Position numbers and translations under genes: made by a program
Origin: Nocardia sp. XZ_19_385
GTDB taxonomy: Bacteria; Actinomycetota; Actinomycetes; Mycobacteriales; Mycobacteriaceae
DNA length: 64,000 nucleotides
NCBI RefSeq assembly: GCF_015355755.1
Contig: NZ_JACVEE010000003.1
Coordinates: 806,001 to 870,000, forward strand
Direction: 5' to 3'
Shown here: piece after piece, positions 53,320-62,116 of the stretch
Position numbering within the stretch: position 1 is the stretch's first letter
Layout: each line of letters begins with the position of its first letter
The notes under the pieces: generated by a model
Told to the model about the DNA's origin: nothing
What the model saw: the letters and a program-made list of their open reading frames with translations, nothing else
Databases searched by the model: none

Positions 53320-54105
53320 ATGCCCCGTTTCGAACCCAACCCGGACCGCAGGCCCGCGATAGTCGCCGGAGCCTCCTCCGGAATCGGCGCGGCCACCGCG
53401 ATCGCGCTGGCCGGCCTGGGCCACCCGGTCGCCCTCGGCGCCCGCCGGGTCGACAAGTGCCAGGAACTGGCGGAGAAGATCAAGGCCGACGGCGGAACAG
53501 CTTTCGCGCACCGCCTCGATGTCACCGACGCCGACTCGGTCGAGGAATTCGTCAGCGCCGCCGAGAACGAGCTGGGCCCCACCGAGATCCTGGTCTCCGG
53601 CGCGGGCGATATCGAATTCGGCCCGGTCCACGAAATGGACCCGGAGCGCTTCCTACATCAGATCGCCGTGCACCTGGGTGGCGCGCACCGCCTCGCCAAC
53701 CGGGTCCTGCCCGGCATGATCGCAAGGCAGCGTGGCGATTTCGTGCTGATCAGTTCCGACTGCGCCCCTGAACCTCGGCCGCAAACCGGTGCCTACAGCG
53801 CCGCGAAAGCCGGCCTCGAAGCGATGGCCCTGCAGTTGCGCATGGAACTCGAAGGCACCGGCGTCCGCGCCTCTCTGGTGCGTCCGGGCCCGACACTCAC
53901 CGGCATGGGCATGAATTCGACCCCCGAGGTGGTCGGCCCGATGCTGCAGGCCTGGAAGGACTGGGGTTTCGCCCGCCACCCGTACATGCTGCGCGCCGAG
54001 GACCTGGCCGCCGCCGTGGTCGCGGTCGTCAGCGTGCCACGCGGCGCGCACCTGGTGCTGGTCGAAGTCCAGCCCGAAGCGCCGTTGCGCAAGGAGGACG
54101 CATGA
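53320..54105 (+). CDS. Short-chain dehydrogenase/reductase 3 (Rv0765c-like)
   Basis: 261 aa starting immediately after the cyp123 TAA (TAAATG). AGASSGIGAATAIALAG (cofactor motif), ARR after strand 2 (NADPH preference), SGAGDIEFG, catalytic Ser in LISSDCA, YSAAK (Tyr/Lys), and RPGPTLTGMGMN. C-terminus PRGAHLVLVEVQPEAPLRKEDA. It overlaps the ferredoxin start (ATGA). It lies between cyp123 and ferredoxin as Rv0765c does near cyp51. In M. tuberculosis this SDR follows cyp51 directly, and a 3-ketosteroid reductase role has been suggested from that position only. Confidence 0.92.
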   Translation: MPRFEPNPDRRPAIVAGASSGIGAATAIALAGLGHPVALGARRVDKCQELAEKIKADGGTAFAHRLDVTDADSVEEFVSAAENELGPTEILVSGAGDIEFGPVHEMDPERFLHQIAVHLGGAHRLANRVLPGMIARQRGDFVLISSDCAPEPRPQTGAYSAAKAGLEAMALQLRMELEGTGVRASLVRPGPTLTGMGMNSTPEVVGPMLQAWKDWGFARHPYMLRAEDLAAAVVAVVSVPRGAHLVLVEVQPEAPLRKEDA

Positions 54106-54308
54106 AAATCGTCGCTGACCTGGATCTGTGCCAAGGGCATGCGGTGTGCCAGGACGAGGCGCCGGACGTCTTCAGCGTCCCCAAACGCGGCAAGGTCGAA
54201 ATCGCCGACCCCGCAGCGGATTCCGCCGACGTGCAGCGCGCCGTCCGCTACTGCCCGACCCAAGCCCTCTCGATCCTGACCGAGAACCGAACCGAAGGAG
54301 CCCGGTGA
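54102..54308 (+). CDS. P450-associated ferredoxin with CxxHxxC motif
   Basis: 68 aa, the usual size of single-cluster [3Fe-4S] ferredoxins. Ligands: C10, C16 and C51 (followed by Pro), with His13 where four-iron ferredoxins have the second Cys, so the motif is CxxHxxC(n)CP. This His-bearing type accompanies CYP51 in mycobacteria (Rv0763c). It overlaps the SDR stop by 4 bp and shares one base with the next gene (TGATG). It should pass electrons to CYP123 and possibly CYP51 and the CYP125-like enzyme. No ferredoxin reductase gene is in the window. Confidence 0.95.
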   Translation: MKIVADLDLCQGHAVCQDEAPDVFSVPKRGKVEIADPAADSADVQRAVRYCPTQALSILTENRTEGAR

Positions 54309-54856
54309 TGACCGGTTACCCCCGCACCGAACTCGACGAGATGGTGCAACGCTGGCTGGTGGAGAACCAGCGCTGCGAGGAGAAGGGCGACTGGAAGCCC
54401 CTCGCCGACATGTACACCGAGGACGCGACCTACGGCTGGAATTACGGCCCCACCCAGGAGTTCATGGCGGTCGGCCGCGAGGAGATCCGCGAACTCGCAC
54501 TCGGGCAGGAGATGTTCGGCCTGGAAGGCTGGACCTACCCGTACCAGGAGTTCGTCATCGACGAGCGCAGCGGCACCGTCATCGGATTCTGGAAGCAGAT
54601 CAGCGAACGCACCCGCGCGGACGGCTCGCACTACTCACCGCAGGGCATCGGCGGCAGCTGGTTCCGCTACGGCGGCGACTTCCAATGGTCCTGGCAGCGT
54701 GACTTCTTCGACTTCGGCAACGTCTCGGCCATGTTCCTGGAGATGATCCAGAACAATGCCCTGTCCGACGGCATGCAGCAACGCATCCAGCGTTCGGTCG
54801 CCGGCCCGCTGCCCGGCTGGTACCAGATCGGCGAAGCACCGGCCTCGCTGTGGTGA
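54308..54856 (+). CDS. SnoaL/NTF2-like protein (Rv0762c-like)
   Basis: 182 aa from ATG 54308, overlapping the ferredoxin stop by one base (GTG 54305 is possible). LDEMVQRWLVENQRCEEKGDWKPLADMYTEDATYGWNYGP at the N-terminus is an NTF2/SnoaL-like cone start. Aromatic-rich strands follow (GGSWFRYGGDFQWSWQRDFFDFGN). The C-terminal tail LPGWYQIGEAPASLW is outside the fold. The size and position match Rv0762c beside the ferredoxin of M. tuberculosis. Catalytic role, if any, is unknown. The adhB-like and Rv0760c-like genes of that locus are missing here. Confidence 0.85.
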   Translation: MTGYPRTELDEMVQRWLVENQRCEEKGDWKPLADMYTEDATYGWNYGPTQEFMAVGREEIRELALGQEMFGLEGWTYPYQEFVIDERSGTVIGFWKQISERTRADGSHYSPQGIGGSWFRYGGDFQWSWQRDFFDFGNVSAMFLEMIQNNALSDGMQQRIQRSVAGPLPGWYQIGEAPASLW

Positions 54857-54929
54857 GCGAGCCTGCGAGCGAATCATGTGCCAGCGCGCAATTGCGCACG
54901 ACGGAGCCGAGCGCTAGTGAGGCGGAGTC

Positions 54930-56162
54930 GTGAGCAATTTCGACGAGCTCGACCGGGCCACCCTCGCGCGGTTGCTCCCGGAGCTGCTGCTGTGCGGGCA
55001 CCTCATCGACCGCTCCGGCATGGCGCACTGCATCGCCGCGTTCGGCCGCCCGGGCATGACCGCGGTCGCGATCGAGGAATGGCAGGTGGCCAGCCCGGTC
55101 TACACCCGCCGGATGCGCCAGGCGCTCGCCATCGAAGGCGACGGCGTCGACACCATCTTCAAGGGCTTGCAGCTCGACATCGGCGCGCCACCGCAGTTCA
55201 TGGACTTCCGGTATCGCGTCGACGACCACGATCACGGCGAATTCTGGCTCGACCACTGCGGTGCGCTGCTGGACGTGGAACCGATGGGCCCGGAGTTCGT
55301 GGTCGCCATGTGCCACGACATGGAGGACCCGACCTTCGACGCGACCGCCCTTGCCACCAACCCGCACGCCCAGGTCCGGCCCATCCACCGCCCGCCGCGC
55401 ACCCCCGCCGACCGGCATCCGATGTGCGCCTGGAAGGTCACCATCGACCCGGCCCACGAACCGCCGCCGATACCGCCGAACTCCGACGTGGTCGCGAATT
55501 CCTTTGCGGCGCAACTCGAACTCCCGGACATCGACCCGGGCGACGACGGCCGATCCGACTACGCGGGCGCACTGCTGAGCGACCTGCGCTTCGACGAGTT
55601 CTCCAGATCGGCGCTGATCCGCCTGGCCGACGAGGTCTGCCTGCAACACCACCTGCTGACCCTGGGCTTCCTCATCGCGGTCCGCGCCCGCACCGACCAG
55701 GCCACCGAGATCGGCCGCAAACAGTTCACCGGCATCGCCGGGATCACGTCCGAACGTCTGCGCGCGGCACTGGATCTCGGCGACGACACCGCCGCGCTGG
55801 CCACGGTACTGCGGCTGCATCCGGCCTGGAACCCGCTGTCCTACACCGGCATCCAGATCACCGAGACCGCGGACTCGGTGAGTATCCGGCTGCCGCGCAG
55901 AAGCGGCGCGCAGTCCGACGGCGTCTGGCCCGCCCTGCTCGACGCCGGCAACCTCGCACCACTCGAGGCGATGGCGCGCGGGGTGAACCCGCGTTCCTAT
56001 ATCCGGGCCGTCGAAGCCGACCAGTTCGGCTGGAGTGCCGAAATCGCCCTCGCGGCAGAACCTTTCCGGGAAGCTACAGAAGTGGCGATCACCCGATTCA
56101 GCAAGGGCGCCGCCTTCACCTTCACCGACCGCGGCATACCGCTGCCGTTCACCGTGGTGTAA
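54930..56162 (+). CDS. Unknown 410-aa protein of the sterol-oxidation operon
   Basis: Starts at GTG 54930 after a GGCGGAG site. Soluble, without signal peptide or membrane segment. It is rich in Asp, His and Cys around residues 75-125 (FRYRVDDHDHGEFWLDHCGALLDVEPMG; AMCHDMEDPTF), which could form a metal or substrate site. Repeated HP/H residues follow (NPHAQVRPIHRPPR). I do not recognise a named family. It lies between the SnoaL-like gene and the acyl-CoA synthetase with a 19-bp gap to the latter, so it is probably in the same pathway. Confidence 0.8.
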   Translation: MSNFDELDRATLARLLPELLLCGHLIDRSGMAHCIAAFGRPGMTAVAIEEWQVASPVYTRRMRQALAIEGDGVDTIFKGLQLDIGAPPQFMDFRYRVDDHDHGEFWLDHCGALLDVEPMGPEFVVAMCHDMEDPTFDATALATNPHAQVRPIHRPPRTPADRHPMCAWKVTIDPAHEPPPIPPNSDVVANSFAAQLELPDIDPGDDGRSDYAGALLSDLRFDEFSRSALIRLADEVCLQHHLLTLGFLIAVRARTDQATEIGRKQFTGIAGITSERLRAALDLGDDTAALATVLRLHPAWNPLSYTGIQITETADSVSIRLPRRSGAQSDGVWPALLDAGNLAPLEAMARGVNPRSYIRAVEADQFGWSAEIALAAEPFREATEVAITRFSKGAAFTFTDRGIPLPFTVV

Positions 56163-56181
56163 CGCACGACAAGGAAGAACC

Positions 56182-57765
56182 ATGGCCAACAATTTCGCCG
56201 ACCTGTACGAGCACTCCGCCGACGCGATGCCGGACCGGGTGGCCGTGGTCGAAGGCGACCAGCAGGTCACCTTCGCCGAACTCGACGCCAACGCCAACCG
56301 CCTGGCCCACTACCTGGCATCGGTGGGTGTGCGGGCGGGCACGCACGTCGGCTTCCAGATGCACAACGGCATCGCCACCATGGAAACGCTGATCGCCTGT
56401 TTCAAGATCCGCGCGGTCCCGATCAACATCAACTACCGCTACCGCGCCGACGAACTGCGCTACGTCTACGACAACGCCGACCTCGAGGTGCTCGTCTACC
56501 ACGACACCTACGAGGCCGCGGTGCGCGAGGCGGCGCCCCAAGTGGCCTCACTGCGCGAGCTGATCGTCGTCGGCGAAAACCATGGCGGCGCAACGCCGTA
56601 CGCCGACGCCGTCGCCGCCGGGGCCCCGGATCGCGACTTCGGCCCGCGCAGCGCCGACGACCTGTTCATGATGTACACCGGCGGCACCACCGGCCTGCCC
56701 AAGGGCGTGATGTGGCGCCAGGAGGACATGTGGCGCGTGCTGGGCGGCGGCATCGACTTCTACACCAACGAACCCGTCGCCGACGAATTCCAGCAGTCCC
56801 GCGTCGGTTCCGGTAACCCCCAAGCAACCTGGTTCGTGCTGCCGCCGCTGATCCACGCCGCCGCCATGATGCCCACCTTCACCGCGCTCTGGTCCGGCAA
56901 CGCGGTGGTCTTCGAGCCGAAGTTCGATCCGCAGCGGATCTGGGAGGTGGTCGAGCGGCGCAAACCGCAGGTGCTCGTCATCACCGGTGACGCCATGGCC
57001 CGGCCGCTGATCGACGCCTACCGGGTGCGCCCGGTGGAATCCTCGCTGCTGGCCATCGGATCCGGGGCGGCGCTGCTGTCGCAGTCGGTGAAGAACACGC
57101 TGCTGGAGATGTTCCCCTCGACGGTGGTCACCGATTCCATCGGCTCCTCCGAAACCGGTTTCGGCGGAATCGGTTTCGCGCAGAAGGACGACAACCCGAG
57201 CCGCGGCCCGCGGGTGCAGACCGGGCGCGGCGCGGTCGTCGTCGACGATGACGGCAAGCCGGTCGGACCGGAGGAGGAAGGCTGGGTGGCCAAGACCGGC
57301 GCGGTGCCGCTGGGCTACTACAAGGACCCGGTGAAGACCGAGAAGCTGTTCAAGACCGTCGACGGCGCCCGCATGGTCATCACCGACGACCGGGCCCGCA
57401 AGGAATCCGACGGCTCCATCACCCTGCTCGGGCGCGGCAACATGGTCGTCAACACCGGCGGGGAGAAGGTGTTCGTCGAAGAGGTCGAGGCCGTGGTGAA
57501 GGCGCACGACGCGATCTACGACGCCGTGGTGATCGGGGTACCGCACGAGCGGTGGGGTCAGCAGGTCGCGGCGGTTATCTCGGCTTCGGGGAAGGTCGAA
57601 TTCGCCGACTTGGAAGCCCACGTCCGGAAACATCTCGCGGGATACAAGATCCCGCGCCAGATCTGGGTGGCCGATCAGGTGCTGCGTTCGCCGAGCGGCA
57701 AACCCGACTACCGCTGGGCCAAAGACTATGCCGTGCAGCAGAAGCCGACCTATCAGGTGGATTGA
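56182..57765 (+). CDS. Acyl-CoA synthetase (FadD-type AMP-forming ligase)
   Basis: 527 aa from ATG 56182, with AAGGAAG 9 nt upstream. AMP-binding motif MYTGGTTGLPKGVMW (P-loop, about residue 160), SIGSSETGFGG, the hinge Asp in VITDDRARKESDGSITLLGRG, GGEKVFVEEVEAVVKAHDAIYD and a C-terminal PSGKPDYRWAKDYA (catalytic Lys). It is FadD-like rather than FAAL: the FAAL insertion is not seen. It activates a carboxylic acid with CoA. In context this is probably a sterol-derived or branched acid made by P450 and ALDH oxidation. Confidence 0.94.
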   Translation: MANNFADLYEHSADAMPDRVAVVEGDQQVTFAELDANANRLAHYLASVGVRAGTHVGFQMHNGIATMETLIACFKIRAVPININYRYRADELRYVYDNADLEVLVYHDTYEAAVREAAPQVASLRELIVVGENHGGATPYADAVAAGAPDRDFGPRSADDLFMMYTGGTTGLPKGVMWRQEDMWRVLGGGIDFYTNEPVADEFQQSRVGSGNPQATWFVLPPLIHAAAMMPTFTALWSGNAVVFEPKFDPQRIWEVVERRKPQVLVITGDAMARPLIDAYRVRPVESSLLAIGSGAALLSQSVKNTLLEMFPSTVVTDSIGSSETGFGGIGFAQKDDNPSRGPRVQTGRGAVVVDDDGKPVGPEEEGWVAKTGAVPLGYYKDPVKTEKLFKTVDGARMVITDDRARKESDGSITLLGRGNMVVNTGGEKVFVEEVEAVVKAHDAIYDAVVIGVPHERWGQQVAAVISASGKVEFADLEAHVRKHLAGYKIPRQIWVADQVLRSPSGKPDYRWAKDYAVQQKPTYQVD

Positions 57766-57793
57766 CCGATCTCGGACCACTGGTCGGCATAAT

Positions 57794-57807
57794 GAGAACG
57801 TGTTCTA
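57794..57807. promoter_or_regulatory. Candidate KstR/KstR2-like operator
   Basis: GAGAACGTGTTCTA, an AGAAC-GT-GTTCT inverted repeat, 50 bp before the ALDH start. On the other strand it reads TAGAACACGTTCTC, which fits the KstR consensus TnnAACnnGTTnnA at all but the last base. No other copy was noticed in the window. Confidence 0.5.
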
Positions 57808-57857
57808 ATTTGGCCGACCGCGCCCGACTTCCGCGCATCTGATGGAGGCAGGATCCT

Positions 57858-59438
57858 ATGAGCACCACCGAAACCAAGGCCACCCTACCGGCTCGCGTCA
57901 CGCCCGAGCTGATCAATCGGCTGACCGCCATGGTCGCCGCGAGCGACGCCGAGCCGTACGAGATGATCGAGGCCTACACCGGCGCGGCAGTCGGCCCATT
58001 GCCGCAGTCCAAGCCCGAGGACATCACCGCCGCCTACGCCAAGGCCCGTGCGGCGCAGAAGGAATGGGCGTCCTGGCCGCTGAAGCGCCGCCTGGAAGTG
58101 TTCGCACGCGCCCACGAACTGATGCTCGCCGAATGCGAGACCACCGCCGACCTGATCCAGATCGGCTGCGGCAAGGCCCGCCGCATGGCCGTCGAGGAAT
58201 CGTGCGACGTGCCGATGGTCATCAGCCACTACCTCAAGACCGCGCGAAAGGTGCTGCGCCCCAAGCGTCGCGGCGGCCCGATGCCGGTGGTCACCAGCTC
58301 CACCGAGGAGCACCGGCCCAAGGGCGTGGTCGCGGTGATCGCGCCATGGAACTTCCCGTTCGCTATCGCGCTCTCGGATTCGATCCCCGCGCTGATCGCC
58401 GGCAACGGGGTAGTCCTCAAGCCGGACAACAAGACCGCGCTGTGCGCGCTGTTCGGCGTGGAGCTGCTCTACCGTGCGGGCCTGCCCGAAGGCCTGTTCC
58501 AGGTGGTGTGCGGTGAAGGCCCCGAGGTCGGGCCGACGCTGATCGACAACGCCGACTTCGTCATGTTCACCGGTTCCACCGCCACCGGCCGCATCGTCGG
58601 CGAAGGCGCGGGCCGCAACCTCATCGGGTGCAGCCTCGAACTCGGCGGCAAGAACCCCTTGATCGTGTGTGCCGACGCCAAGCTCGACGAGGTGATCCCG
58701 GGCGCCACCTTCGCGGTGTTCGCCAACTCCGGTCAGGCCTGCATGCACATCGAGCGGATCTACGTCCACGAGAGCCGCTACGACGAGTTCGTGCGGCGAT
58801 TCGTCTCGGCGGCAGAGGATTTGAACGCCAAGATCGGCGCGACCTACGACTACACCCCGGAATTCGGGTCGCTGGTGTCGGTGCAGCACATGGAACGCGT
58901 CGCCGCCCACATCGAGGACGCCCGCGCGAAGGGCGCCACCGTACTGACCGGCGGCAAGCCGCGCCCCGATATCGGGCCCGCGTTCTACGAGGCCACGGTG
59001 CTGGCCGACGTGACGCCCGAGATGACGCACGCGATCCAGGAGACCTTCGGCCCGGTCGCCGCCGTCTACAAGTTCAGCGACGACGCGGAAGCGATCCGCC
59101 TCGCCAACGACACCGACTATGGCCTCAACGCCAGCGTGTGGAGCGGAAATCTGGCCCACGCCAAGCAGATCGCTGCCCAGCTCGAAGCCGGGAACATCAA
59201 CGTCAACGACGGCTTCGTCACCACCTACGCGTCCAAAGCCACCCCGTCGGGCGGAGTGAAGAACTCCGGCGTCGGCGCCCGGCACGGCGATCACGGCCTC
59301 CTCAAATACACCGACACCATCAATGTCGGCGTGCAGAAACGCCAGGTAATGGCGGCACGCGACGGCATGCCCTACCAGAAGCAGTTGAAGATCACCCTGG
59401 CGTCGCTGCGGCTCATGCGTCGAACTCGCTTGCGCTGA
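57858..59438 (+). CDS. Aldehyde dehydrogenase 2 (GabD2-like)
   Basis: 526 aa, with GGAGGCAGG before the ATG. PWNFPFAIALSDSIPALIAGNGVVLKPDNKT (cofactor site), FTGSTATGRIVG, catalytic Glu in LELGGKNP and Cys in NSGQACMHIERIYV, and ETFGPVAAVYKF. N- and C-terminal extensions (about 40 and 30 residues; LRLMRRTRLR at the end) match GabD2-type succinate-semialdehyde dehydrogenases and related long ALDHs. It probably oxidises the aldehyde made by the adjacent CYP125-like enzyme, 35 bp downstream. The substrate is inferred, not shown. Confidence 0.93.
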   Translation: MSTTETKATLPARVTPELINRLTAMVAASDAEPYEMIEAYTGAAVGPLPQSKPEDITAAYAKARAAQKEWASWPLKRRLEVFARAHELMLAECETTADLIQIGCGKARRMAVEESCDVPMVISHYLKTARKVLRPKRRGGPMPVVTSSTEEHRPKGVVAVIAPWNFPFAIALSDSIPALIAGNGVVLKPDNKTALCALFGVELLYRAGLPEGLFQVVCGEGPEVGPTLIDNADFVMFTGSTATGRIVGEGAGRNLIGCSLELGGKNPLIVCADAKLDEVIPGATFAVFANSGQACMHIERIYVHESRYDEFVRRFVSAAEDLNAKIGATYDYTPEFGSLVSVQHMERVAAHIEDARAKGATVLTGGKPRPDIGPAFYEATVLADVTPEMTHAIQETFGPVAAVYKFSDDAEAIRLANDTDYGLNASVWSGNLAHAKQIAAQLEAGNINVNDGFVTTYASKATPSGGVKNSGVGARHGDHGLLKYTDTINVGVQKRQVMAARDGMPYQKQLKITLASLRLMRRTRLR

Positions 59439-59473
59439 GCCCTAGTGCGCCAGGCCATATAAGGGAGGCAGCC

Positions 59474-60700
59474 ATGGCGGCTCCGTCTTTTCCGGCCGGT
59501 TTCGATTTCACCGACCCCGAATTGTGGGAACAGAGAAGTCCCGTCGAAGAATTCGCGTTGCTGCGCCGCACCGCTCCGGTGTGGTGGAACGCGCAACCCG
59601 ATGCGACCTCGGGTGGTTTCCGGGACGGCGGCTACTGGGTGGTCAGCCGGCACGAGGACGTGAAAGAGATCTCCCGGAACTCGGAGCTGTATTCCGCGCA
59701 GCGCAAAGGCGCGATCATCCGGCTGCCGAACGACACCACCCCCGAACAGATGGAGCTCACCGGCGCGCTGCTGGTGAATATGGATCCGCCGAAGCATTCC
59801 AAGACCCGGCGGATCGTCTCCAAAGGATTCACCCCGCGCGCGGTGGAGGGCCTGCGGGCGGCGCTGACCGAACGCGCCGCCCGCATCGTGCACGAGGCGA
59901 AACGTTCCGGCGGCGGCGATTTCGTGCAGCAGGTGGCGTGCGAACTGCCGTTGCAGGCGATCGCGGAGCTGCTCGGGGTGCCCGATGTGGATCGGCGCAA
60001 GCTGTTCGACTGGTCGAATTCCACCCTGAACTACGACGACCCGGAGTACGGCGACGCGAATATGGCATTCGCTGAAATCATCGGCTACGCCTGGAACATG
60101 GCCGAGCAGCGCCGGGCCTGCCCAGTCGGGGATATCGTCAGCACGCTGGTACATGCGGGGCTGGACGGGGAGGCGCTCGGGTCCGACGAATTCGGGTTCT
60201 TCGTGGTGCTGCTGGTGATTGCAGGCAATGAAACGACACGCAATGCCATCACGCACGGAATGAAAGCCTTCATCGATCACCCCGAGCAATGGGAGCTCTA
60301 CAAGGAGCAGCGGCCCAAGACCGCCGCCGATGAGATCGTGCGCTGGGCCACGCCGGTGAACGCCTTCCAGCGGACCGCGACCGCGGACGTGGAACTGGGC
60401 GGAGCGCGGATCAAGGCGGGGGAGCGGCTCGGGTTGTTCTACAGCTCGGCGAATTTCGACGAGCACGCCTTCGCGGACCCGTTCACCTTCGATGTCCTGC
60501 GCGACCCCAATCCGCACGTGGGCTTCGGCGGCACCGGTGCGCACTACTGCGTCGGCGCGAATCTCGCCCGCCTGGAAATCGATCTGATGTTCAACGCCAT
60601 CGCCGACGCCATGCCCGACATCACCGAAGTCGCGGAGCCGGTGCGGCTGCGCTCCGGGTGGATCAACGGCATCAAGAGCTGGCAAGTCCGCTACGAGTAG
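59474..60700 (+). CDS. cyp125: Cytochrome P450, CYP125-like (sterol C26/27 monooxygenase family)
   Basis: 408 aa from ATG 59474, with AAGGGAGG 5-6 nt upstream. FPAGFDFTDPELWEQRSPVEEFALLR, VWWNAQPD, FRDGGYWVVSRHEDVKEISRNSELYS and NMDPPKHSKTRRIVSKGFTPRAV follow CYP125A1 of M. tuberculosis as I recall it. P450 marks: I-helix AGNETTRN, ExxR in DEIVRW, haem loop GFGGTGAHYCVGANLAR. CYP125 hydroxylates the cholesterol side chain. It is next to ALDH 2 and near a KstR-like site, which fits. A CYP142 or other sterol P450 assignment remains possible. Confidence 0.85.
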   Translation: MAAPSFPAGFDFTDPELWEQRSPVEEFALLRRTAPVWWNAQPDATSGGFRDGGYWVVSRHEDVKEISRNSELYSAQRKGAIIRLPNDTTPEQMELTGALLVNMDPPKHSKTRRIVSKGFTPRAVEGLRAALTERAARIVHEAKRSGGGDFVQQVACELPLQAIAELLGVPDVDRRKLFDWSNSTLNYDDPEYGDANMAFAEIIGYAWNMAEQRRACPVGDIVSTLVHAGLDGEALGSDEFGFFVVLLVIAGNETTRNAITHGMKAFIDHPEQWELYKEQRPKTAADEIVRWATPVNAFQRTATADVELGGARIKAGERLGLFYSSANFDEHAFADPFTFDVLRDPNPHVGFGGTGAHYCVGANLARLEIDLMFNAIADAMPDITEVAEPVRLRSGWINGIKSWQVRYE

Positions 60701-60709
60701 CCGCTCGGA

Positions 60710-60744
60710 CGCTCAGGATGACAAGGACCTTGTCATCCTGAGCG
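60710..60744. repeat. 35-bp near-perfect palindrome between convergent genes, likely terminator
   Basis: CGCTCAGGATGACAAGG (60710-60726) A CCTTGTCATCCTGAGCG (60728-60744): 17-bp arms with one central base. It lies between the CYP125-like stop and the cyp51 stop. There is no T-tract, so intrinsic termination is uncertain. Sequence resembles the TCATCCTGAGCG motif common in many bacterial genomes. Confidence 0.75.
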
Positions 60745-60751
60745 AAGCGCG

Positions 60752-62116
60752 TTATTTCCGTCGGCGATAGCGCACGGTGCAAGGTTGCTGCAACTGCACC
60801 ACCATCTTCGAGTGATCGTTGCGGTAGCTCTCCGACGGCTGTGCCATCTCGAACTCCCAGTCCCGCAGCAGGATCGAGAAGATCGCCTTCAACTGCATGA
60901 GCGCGAACGCGGCCCCCACACACCGGTGCCGGCCGGCGCCGAACGGAATCCAGGTCCACCGATTGACCAGATCCGCCTGATTGGGGTCGATGTAGCGGCC
61001 CGGGTCGAAGGCGTCGGGAGCCGGGAAGTCCTCGGCGAGCCGATTCGACACCGCGGGAGTGGCTGCGACCAGGTCGCCCTCCTCGATGCGATGCCCGCAC
61101 ACCTCGAAGTCCCCGCGCGCCACCCGCATCAGGATGATCAACGGCGGATGCAGCCGCAGCGTCTCCTTCAGCGTCGCTTCCAGGTTCGGAATCTGGCGGA
61201 GCGCACCGAAACTGATGTCGGAGCCGTCGGCGTAGAGGTCGTCGAGCTCGGTGACCACCGTGCGCATCAACTCCGGGTGGCGCAGCAGTTCGATCACCGT
61301 CCAGGCGGCGGTGCCGGAGGTGGTGTGGTGGCCGGCGAACATCATGGAGATGAAGATGCCGGTGATCTCGCTGGCGCTGAACCGGGGTTCGCCGTCGTCG
61401 CCGGGCACCGAGACGAGCACGTCGAGCATGTCCCGATCGTCCTTGCCCGCCGGCGGATTGGCCTTGCGGCCGTCCATGATCTCCTGAACGAGAGCGACGA
61501 GTTCGACCCGCGCGGCATCGCGCCGCTGGAAGCTCTCGATCGGCGCGTACGGGTCCACGTAGGCGAGGGCGTCGGTGCCGCGTTCCAGATCGTGGTAGAG
61601 CCGGGCGAAGCGGCCGTCGAGCTGGTTGCGGAACTTCTTGCCGATCAGGCAGGCCGAGGACGTGTAGATGGTCAACTCGGCGAAGAAATCGAGCAGATCG
61701 ATTTCACCGGCGTCACCCCAGCTTTCGAGCATCTGCTCGACCTCGCGGGCAATAGTCGCCGCGTGCCCGCGCATCTGCTCCGCCCGCAGCGCCGAGTTGT
61801 GCAGCATTTCCTTCCGGCGTTCCGGAGGCGCGTCGAAAACCACGCCGTCGCCGAAAATCGGCTTCATGAACGGATAAGCCGCCCCCTGATCCAGATCCTC
61901 GTCGCCGGACCGGAAGAAGAATTCGTTCGCCTCGGCCCCGGAGAGCAGAATTACGCGTTTCCCGGCGAGGTCGAAAGCACCGACATTGCCGCACTCCTCG
62001 CGCACGCGGCGCATGAGACCGATGGGATCCTCGCGGAATTCGTCGAGGTGGCCGTGCTCCGGCTCCGGCCCGGACGCGTCACGCAAGGAAACACGGCGGG
62101 GTTTGACCAGGGTCAT
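60752..62116 (-). CDS. cyp51: Sterol 14-alpha-demethylase CYP51
   Basis: 454 aa from ATG 62116, with GGGAGGA 7 nt upstream. EHGHLDEFREDPIGLMRRVREECG, FMKPIFGDGVVFDAPPERRKEMLHN, YHDLERGTDALAYVDPYAPIESF, I-helix MMFAGHHTTSGT, ExxR in KETLRLHPPLIILMRVA, and haem loop PFGAGRHRCVGAAFALMQ follow M. tuberculosis CYP51 (Rv0764c) along the whole length. The FAGHHTTSGT helix and the early-N Tyr/Phe region are CYP51-specific. It has its own promoter with operator site 4 on the minus strand and is not in the operon with the ferredoxin, unlike in M. tuberculosis. Confidence 0.97.
   Translation of the reverse strand: MTLVKPRRVSLRDASGPEPEHGHLDEFREDPIGLMRRVREECGNVGAFDLAGKRVILLSGAEANEFFFRSGDEDLDQGAAYPFMKPIFGDGVVFDAPPERRKEMLHNSALRAEQMRGHAATIAREVEQMLESWGDAGEIDLLDFFAELTIYTSSACLIGKKFRNQLDGRFARLYHDLERGTDALAYVDPYAPIESFQRRDAARVELVALVQEIMDGRKANPPAGKDDRDMLDVLVSVPGDDGEPRFSASEITGIFISMMFAGHHTTSGTAAWTVIELLRHPELMRTVVTELDDLYADGSDISFGALRQIPNLEATLKETLRLHPPLIILMRVARGDFEVCGHRIEEGDLVAATPAVSNRLAEDFPAPDAFDPGRYIDPNQADLVNRWTWIPFGAGRHRCVGAAFALMQLKAIFSILLRDWEFEMAQPSESYRNDHSKMVVQLQQPCTVRYRRRK

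Noticed and set aside
52042..53631. A 529-codon open frame on the minus strand opposite cyp123
   Set aside because: Its translation is low-complexity Gly/Val/Asp/Arg-rich and follows the third-position GC of cyp123. The plus strand has clear P450 motifs.
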